From an uncultured Lachnospiraceae bacterium (lineage in GTDB: Bacteria > Bacillota > Clostridia > Lachnospirales > Lachnospiraceae), in assembly GCA_902774915.1 (NCBI GenBank), contig CACYKH010000002.1, forward strand, positions 229,902-293,901: a DNA stretch of 64,000 nt, read 5' to 3'. Positions 59,670-64,000 of this stretch are shown in pieces. The notes below the pieces were generated by a model, which worked only from the letters and a program-made list of their open reading frames with translations, was not told the origin of the DNA and ran no database searches. Within the stretch, counting starts at the first letter, position 1; each line of letters opens with the position of its first letter. The position numbers and the translations under genes were made by a program.

Positions 59670-60914
59670 TTAAAGATTTTTTATTCTATCGATTGCTTCA
59701 ACAGTGTTCTCGTAACTTCCAAATGCAGTGAGTCTAAAGTGTCCTTCACCACTTGGTCCGAAGCCTGAGCCCGGAGTTCCGACTACATTTGCCTTCTCAA
59801 GAAGGAAGTCGAAGAATTCCCAGCTGGTCATATTGTCTGGAGTCTTGAGCCAGATGTAAGGTGCGTTAACGCCGCCTGACACTGTGTAGCCCGCACTCTT
59901 CAGTCCTTCCAGAATGCATTTTGCATTCTTCATATAATATGCAATCTGCTCGTTTGTCTGTCTCTGTCCTTCTTCTGAGAAAACAGCCTCGCCTGCCTTC
60001 TGCACGATGTATGGAGCACCGTTAAACTTTGTTCCGTGGCGTCTAGCCCACAGCGAGTGGAGCATATTGCCATCGGCATCCTTGATGTCCTTTGGAATTA
60101 CTGTGTATCCAAGTCTTGTTCCTGTGAAACCAGCATTCTTGGAGAATGATCTGATTTCAATGGCACATGTACGAGCACCCTCGCACTCATAAATGCTGTG
60201 AGGAACATCCGCCTCGGAAATGTAAGCCTCGTAAGCAGCATCATAGATGATGACTGCATTTACTTTATTTGCATAATCTACCCATTCCTGAAGAGCATCC
60301 TTAGTGATGGTTGCTCCCGTTGGGTTATTAGGGAAGCAGAGATAAATAACATCTGGCACACGGTTGTCACTGCCGAAACCGTCCTGTCCCTTTGGAAGCT
60401 CAGGCGCATAGCCATTCGCTGCCGTACATGGCATATAGATAACATCGCTCCAAAGTCCTGTCTCTGCATCATATGTTCCGGTTCTTCCGGCCATAACATT
60501 TGTATCTACATAAACGGGATATACAGGGTCGCACACTGCAACCTTAACATCCTTCGCAAAAATCTCCTGAATATTTCCTGAATCCGACTTTGCGCCGTCG
60601 CTGACAAATACCTCATCAGCCTTGATGTCAGCGCCCAGCGGCTTAAATGCCTTCTCAACTATTGTCTCTCTCAAGAAGCTGTAACCAAGGTCTGGAGCGT
60701 AGCCCATAAATGTTTCTGCATTTGCCATCTCATCTACTGCACTGTGCAGCGCCTCAATAACTGCTGGGCAGAGTGGCTGAGTTACATCGCCAATACCAAG
60801 TCTGATAATCTTCTTATCTGGGTTAGCCTCGCTGAAGGCATTAACCTTCTTAGCGATCGTCGAAAATAAATAGCTACCTGGTAACTTTAAATAATCCTGA
60901 TTTACCTTTATCAT
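59670..60914 (-). CDS. dapL: LL-diaminopimelate aminotransferase
   Basis: A 414-residue class I PLP enzyme: PGSYLFSTIAKKV, IRLGIGDVTQPL, FPNNPTGATIT and RSFSKNAGFTGTRLGY with the PLP Lys. It converts tetrahydrodipicolinate to LL-diaminopimelate in one step. The product feeds DapF encoded upstream, for lysine and peptidoglycan. The gap to dapF is 30 bases, so the two form an operon. Confidence 0.95.
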   Translation of the reverse strand: MIKVNQDYLKLPGSYLFSTIAKKVNAFSEANPDKKIIRLGIGDVTQPLCPAVIEALHSAVDEMANAETFMGYAPDLGYSFLRETIVEKAFKPLGADIKADEVFVSDGAKSDSGNIQEIFAKDVKVAVCDPVYPVYVDTNVMAGRTGTYDAETGLWSDVIYMPCTAANGYAPELPKGQDGFGSDNRVPDVIYLCFPNNPTGATITKDALQEWVDYANKVNAVIIYDAAYEAYISEADVPHSIYECEGARTCAIEIRSFSKNAGFTGTRLGYTVIPKDIKDADGNMLHSLWARRHGTKFNGAPYIVQKAGEAVFSEEGQRQTNEQIAYYMKNAKCILEGLKSAGYTVSGGVNAPYIWLKTPDNMTSWEFFDFLLEKANVVGTPGSGFGPSGEGHFRLTAFGSYENTVEAIDRIKNL

Positions 60915-60944
60915 AATTTCTCCCTTTCAAATGTTACTTAGGGT

Positions 60945-61895
60945 CTAGAACTCGAAGGTTCCTTCATAGACTGTTGTTGCTGGTCCTGTCATAAATACTA
61001 GATTTTCACTACGATCCCAGCGGATCTTTAAGTCTCCGCCGAGAAGGGACACGGTTACTTCATCTTCTGTGTGTCCATTAAGTACACACGCTACTGCTAC
61101 TGCGCAGGCGCCAGTTCCACAGGCTAGGGTCTCGCCTGACCCGCGCTCCCACACACGCATTTTTACATGCTCTTTATCTATTATCTGAACGAACTCTGTA
61201 TTGATACGTTCAGGGAATAGTCTGTTGTTTTCAAAGAGTGGACCCTGCTTCTCAACTGGGAAGTTATCCACGTCATCAACGAACACTACGCAGTGTGGAT
61301 TTCCCATGGAAATGCAAGTTCCTGAATAGAAGGAATCCTCTACTACGATGGACATTCTAATTGCAACCTTCTCGTCAGGATTCATGCCAACATCTTTTAC
61401 TGGGTTAACCTCGATAACCTTTGAAAGTTTAGCTGGTACAAAGCCTTCTGACATAATGATTGGTATCTTGTCCGGTTCAAAGATTGGCGAACCCATGTTT
61501 ACTGTTGCAGCTGATACAACATAACCATTGTTTGAAACTGCTTTATATCCTTCAACCTCATCAACAGGTTTAACTGTAAGGTTCAATGTCTTTACGCCCG
61601 ACAAAGTCTCGATTGTTACAATCTTTTTGTCAGTCAGACCATGATCATAAACATACTTTCCAACGCAGCGGATTCCATTTCCGCACATCATGCCACGGGA
61701 ACCGTCTGCATTGTACATATCCATCATAAAATCCGCCTTCTCACTTGCACGTATGAGTATCAGCCCATCGGAGCCGATGCCAAAATGCCTGTCACTGACA
61801 AGCACTGCGAGTGATGACGGATCATCTATATTTTCCTCTATTGCGTTTACATATACATAATCATTTCCAATGCCATGCATCTTCGTGAATTTCAT
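60945..61895 (-). CDS. dapF: Diaminopimelate epimerase
   Basis: A 316-residue enzyme with both catalytic Cys: NADGSRGMMCGNGIRCVGKY and ETLACGTGACAVA. It makes meso-diaminopimelate. It is about 40 residues longer than the E. coli enzyme, mainly through an insert in the middle. It is the first gene after a sigma-A promoter at 61959-61986 and may head the transcription of the polysaccharide array. Confidence 0.95.
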   Translation of the reverse strand: MKFTKMHGIGNDYVYVNAIEENIDDPSSLAVLVSDRHFGIGSDGLILIRASEKADFMMDMYNADGSRGMMCGNGIRCVGKYVYDHGLTDKKIVTIETLSGVKTLNLTVKPVDEVEGYKAVSNNGYVVSAATVNMGSPIFEPDKIPIIMSEGFVPAKLSKVIEVNPVKDVGMNPDEKVAIRMSIVVEDSFYSGTCISMGNPHCVVFVDDVDNFPVEKQGPLFENNRLFPERINTEFVQIIDKEHVKMRVWERGSGETLACGTGACAVAVACVLNGHTEDEVTVSLLGGDLKIRWDRSENLVFMTGPATTVYEGTFEF

Positions 61896-61958
61896 GTTTT
61901 TCCATCCTTCTGTCCACCCCGAAAAATCGCTGTCAATGGACGTAAAAATTCAAACTAC

Positions 61959-61986
61959 ATTTTACCACATAACACTATGTTTTCAA
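61959..61986 (-). promoter_or_regulatory. Sigma-A promoter of dapF-dapL (and possibly rfb genes)
   Basis: On the minus strand TTGAAA (61981-61986) and TAAAAT (61959-61964) are 16 bp apart, about 60 bases before the dapF ATG. A GAAGGA ribosome-binding site follows near the start codon. Confidence 0.65.
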
Positions 61987-62049
61987 AGCGTTTTCTTACT
62001 ATTATATGCGATAAAAAAATACATATTTTTTGGCACATTTTTTGCGCAT

Positions 62050-62084
62050 AAAAATAACGTGGCAATCTAATGATTACCACGTTA
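62050..62084 (-). terminator. Terminator of the rpsF-ssb-rpsR operon
   Basis: A 12-bp stem (AACGTGGTAATC / GATTGCCACGTT, one G-T pair) with loop ATTA, followed on the minus strand by ATTTTTA. It lies just after rpsR and before the dapF promoter. Confidence 0.85.
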
Positions 62085-62099
62085 CTAAATGTCATTTTA

Positions 62100-62363
62100 T
62101 TACTCGATTACGTAAGGGATGAGTGCTACCTGTCTAGCTCTCTTAACAGCTACTGTAAGCTCTCTCTGGTGCTTTGCACAGTTACCTGTGATACGACGAG
62201 GAAGAATCTTTCCTCTCTCAGAGATGTACTTTCTAAGTAAGTTAGCATCCTTGTAATCAATCTTCTGATTCTCATCTGAGCAGAATACGCAGACCTTTCT
62301 TCTTCTATGCATAGGTCTTCTTCTCATAGGGGCTGCTCCGCCCTCTTTGTTATTATATGGCAT
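62100..62363 (-). CDS. rpsR: Ribosomal protein bS18
   Basis: An 87-residue, highly basic protein: [35 protein letters not shown] and [20 protein letters not shown] (last 20 quoted by type) are bS18 hallmarks. It binds bS6 in the 30S platform. I chose ATG 62363, with GGAGGATGA before it, over a start that overlaps ssb. It is the last gene of the rpsF-ssb-rpsR operon. Confidence 0.96.
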   Translation of the reverse strand: MPYNNKEGGAAPMRRRPMHRRRKVCVFCSDENQKIDYKDANLLRKYISERGKILPRRITGNCAKHQRELTVAVKRARQVALIPYVIE

Positions 62364-62377
62364 TATTTCATCCTCCA

Positions 62378-62839
62378 TTACTTCTTAAATGGCAGATCAT
62401 CATTTACGCCCTGAGGAATGTTCATAAATCCCTCTGCGCTTGCAGCGTCAGTAGATGGGGCATCCTGTGGAACATATCCACCACCCTGTGAGTCTGAGCT
62501 TGCCTTACTTTCAGCAAATTCCTGCTCTTCAACTACTACCTCTGTTGTATAAACCTTCTGACCGTCCTTATTTGTATAAGAACCAGTCTGGATGCGTCCT
62601 GTAACAGCAATCTTTGTACCCTGATGCAGGTACTTCTCAGCGAATTCTCCCTGTCTGCCGAATGCAACACATGAGATGAAATCTGCTGTCTGCTGATCAT
62701 CAGAACCATTTCTTCTAGCAAAACGTCTGTCTACTGCAAGTGTGTATCTAGCTATTGCAAGCTGATCGCCACTCTGTGAATTCGAATATCTAACATCTGG
62801 ATCTCTTGTAAGACGACCCATTAAAATTACTTTGTTCAT
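62378..62839 (-). CDS. ssb: Single-stranded DNA-binding protein
   Basis: A 153-residue OB-fold protein: [37 protein letters not shown] and [12 protein letters not shown]. The acidic C-terminus ends DDLPFKK, a slight extension of the usual DDDIPF tail. It coats single-stranded DNA in replication and repair. The position between rpsF and rpsR is standard in Firmicutes. AAGGAGG precedes the ATG. Confidence 0.96.
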   Translation of the reverse strand: MNKVILMGRLTRDPDVRYSNSQSGDQLAIARYTLAVDRRFARRNGSDDQQTADFISCVAFGRQGEFAEKYLHQGTKIAVTGRIQTGSYTNKDGQKVYTTEVVVEEQEFAESKASSDSQGGGYVPQDAPSTDAASAEGFMNIPQGVNDDLPFKK

Positions 62840-62860
62840 CAGGAATCCTCCTTATTCTAA

Positions 62861-63148
62861 CTAAGCGTCCTGCTTAACAATTAAGAATCTGATGACGTTC
62901 TCGTAGATTCGAAGATGTCTTTCGATAAATGCTGGAGCATCTTCTGGGCCTTCGAAATGTACGAAATAGTAATAGCCCTCTAACATATCCTGAATCTCGT
63001 ATGCAAGTCTCTGCTTACCCTTGTCGTCGATATCTGTGATAGTACTTCCAGACTTAGCGACACGGTTCTTTACTCTCTCGAGAGTAGCAGTTCTTGCCTC
63101 GTCATCAATCTTAGAGCTAAGAACTAACGCGATCTCATACTTATTCAT
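62861..63148 (-). CDS. rpsF: Ribosomal protein bS6
   Basis: A 95-residue protein: MNKYEIALVLSSKIDDEAR, GKQRLAYEIQDMLEGYYYF and EDAPAFIERHLRI are typical of bS6. I chose ATG 63148, which has AAGGAGG at good spacing; the longer frame starts inside the leader. A possible S6:S18 leader structure lies directly upstream. Confidence 0.95.
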   Translation of the reverse strand: MNKYEIALVLSSKIDDEARTATLERVKNRVAKSGSTITDIDDKGKQRLAYEIQDMLEGYYYFVHFEGPEDAPAFIERHLRIYENVIRFLIVKQDA

Positions 63149-63151
63149 CTT

Positions 63152-63190
63152 TTGCACCTCCTTATGGACTTTTTGGCCTCCGCCGTGCAA
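63152..63190 (-). promoter_or_regulatory. Candidate S6:S18-binding mRNA leader
   Basis: On the minus strand TTGCAC (63185-63190) can pair with GTGCAA (63152-63157), enclosing GGCGGAGGCC and the ribosome-binding site. A base stem with a GGC element near rpsF resembles the known autoregulatory leader bound by the bS6:bS18 complex. The match is by eye only. Confidence 0.4.
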
Positions 63191-63228
63191 GGCAGAAACA
63201 AGGTTTTGTAAAAAACGTTACAGATAAC

Positions 63229-63253
63229 AAAAAATAGCGGATAATCCGCTATT
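63229..63253 (-). terminator. Terminator of the tRNA operon
   Basis: AATAGCGG and CCGCTATT pair around a 5-base loop, followed by six T on the minus strand. It ends the rRNA/tRNA transcript before the rpsF leader. Confidence 0.88.
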
Positions 63254-63285
63254 TATTGCATTTCGGAGAATTTATATTCCCCTAG

Positions 63286-63358
<73 letters not shown>

Positions 63359-63373
63359 TAAATAAAGAGCGAG

Positions 63374-63447
63374 TAGCGGGGATAGGATTTGAACCTATGA
63401 CCTTCGGGTTATGAGCCCGACGAGCTTCCAGACTGCTCCACCCCGCG
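63374..63447 (-). tRNA. Initiator tRNA-fMet (CAT)
   Basis: The anticodon loop is CTCATAA with three G-C pairs in the anticodon stem and an unpaired first base (C1 against T72), the marks of the initiator. CCA is not encoded. Confidence 0.93.
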
Positions 63448-63459
63448 TCGATAAAAAAA

Positions 63460-63541
63460 TGGAAGGTGGTGGATTCGAACCACCGAAGCGTTGCGCAACA
63501 GATTTACAGTCTGCCCCCTTTGGCCACTCGGGAAACCTTCC
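63460..63541 (-). tRNA. tRNA-Tyr (GTA)
   Basis: An 82-base class II tRNA with a long variable arm; anticodon loop CTGTAAA. Confidence 0.95.
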
Positions 63542-63550
63542 AAAAAAAAG

Positions 63551-63623
63551 AGCCGATATTCGGACTCGAACCGAAAACCTGCTGATTACAAATCAGCTGC
63601 TCTGCCAATTGAGCCATATCGGC
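63551..63623 (-). tRNA. tRNA-Thr (TGT)
   Basis: A 73-base cloverleaf with acceptor GCCGATA/TATCGGC and anticodon loop TTTGTAA. Confidence 0.95.
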
Positions 63624-63631
63624 ATATCTTA

Positions 63632-63704
63632 TGGGGCCTACAGGGCTCGAACCTGTGACCCTCTGCTTGTAAGGCAGATGCTCTCCCAGCTGAGCTAAGA
63701 CCCC
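63632..63704 (-). tRNA. tRNA-Val (TAC)
   Basis: A 73-base cloverleaf; anticodon loop CTTACAA, T-loop GGTTCGAGCC. Confidence 0.95.
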
Positions 63705-63717
63705 TAATATTCAGAAT

Positions 63718-63791
63718 CGACCCAGACGAGACTCGAACTCGTGACCTCCGCCGTGACAGGGCGGCGCTCTAACCAACTGAGCCACTGGGCC
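63718..63791 (-). tRNA. tRNA-Asp (GTC)
   Basis: A 74-base cloverleaf; anticodon loop CTGTCAC, discriminator G as expected for tRNA-Asp. It is the first tRNA after the 23S rRNA. Confidence 0.95.
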
Positions 63792-63911
63792 TTATTACGA
63801 TTTATTCAAATCGCTGCACTTTTTTCGTCAGTGCAAGGTACATTGTACCTTCAAAACTTCATACAGTCAATAATTTTTTTTCAAGACATTAGTATCTTAC
63901 CTAAAATTAGG

Positions 63912-64000
63912 AAAAGCTCACGACCTATTAGTACACCTCAGCTAAACATGTTGCCATGCTTACACCCAGTGCCTATCAACCTCGTAGTCTTCGAGGGGTC
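63912..64000 (-). rRNA. 23S rRNA, 3' end (partial)
   Basis: On the minus strand the sequence runs GACCCCTCGAAGACTACGAG to GTACTAATAGGTCGTGAGC, the conserved 3' terminus of bacterial 23S rRNA. The 3' end is placed within a few bases. The 120-base spacer to tRNA-Asp contains a GGTACATTGTACC palindrome and no 5S gene. Confidence 0.92.

Noticed and set aside
63411-63698. Plus-strand reading frame of 95 codons
   Set aside because: It runs antisense through four tRNA genes; such frames are a well-known annotation artefact.

Overview
The window looks like the chromosome of a low-GC Firmicute, most likely a Lachnospiraceae close to Butyrivibrio, Pseudobutyrivibrio or Roseburia. The reasons are AT-rich DNA with strong Shine-Dalgarno sites, the LL-diaminopimelate aminotransferase route (dapL next to dapF), Clostridia-type intergenic palindromes, an rpsF-ssb-rpsR operon, and tRNA genes without an encoded CCA. 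Family assignments come from reading motifs; no database search was possible. Nearly every gene is on the minus strand, so transcription runs from high to low coordinates. The transposase is the only convincing plus-strand gene.

From right to left in the direction of transcription: the 3' end of a 23S rRNA and six tRNAs (Asp, Val, Thr, Tyr, initiator Met, Phe), closed by a terminator; rpsF-ssb-rpsR, closed by a terminator; a promoter, then dapF and dapL. About 50 kb of surface-polysaccharide genes follow, joined by short gaps or overlaps. This array appears to be three clusters end to end. Block 1 (about 59.7-39.1 kb) makes a CDP-3,6-dideoxyhexose (RfbF, RfbG, RfbH plus an SDR reductase) and carries rmlC, three large GT-C membrane proteins, a Wzm/Wzt ABC exporter and a 1889-residue methyltransferase/multi-glycosyltransferase. 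Block 2 (about 38.9-24.8 kb) has a Wzx flippase, a WbpA/WbpB/WbpD/WbpE-like set for a diacetamido-uronic acid, and a WecE/WecD/WecF-like trio for a 4-acetamido-4,6-dideoxyhexose. Block 3 (about 24.8-8.5 kb) has a second Wzx, three LicD proteins, and phosphonate genes: a cytidylyltransferase-PEP mutase fusion and a triple fusion of nucleotidyltransferase, cytidylyltransferase and iron-type alcohol dehydrogenase. Together these suggest a glycan decorated with hydroxyethylphosphonate.

Block 3 stops abruptly in a membrane-protein gene that is cut by an ISL3-family insertion sequence. The ends of this element carry regular arrays of TAGGG-containing units, mostly 13 bp apart. Beyond it lies a self-contained anti-phage operon with its own promoter and terminator: RloA/RloB (AbiL-like), a Thoeris ThsB-like TIR protein, two more TIR proteins and a small three-helix membrane protein. 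On the far side, polysaccharide-type genes resume with an HMGL-like aldolase and the start of a thiamine-diphosphate enzyme cut by the window edge.

The most interesting items are the composite TIR/RloAB operon with a candidate membrane effector and no recognisable ThsA, the triple-fusion phosphonate enzyme, the iteron-like IS ends, the ABC permease with a large extracytoplasmic insert, and the giant glycosyltransferase.
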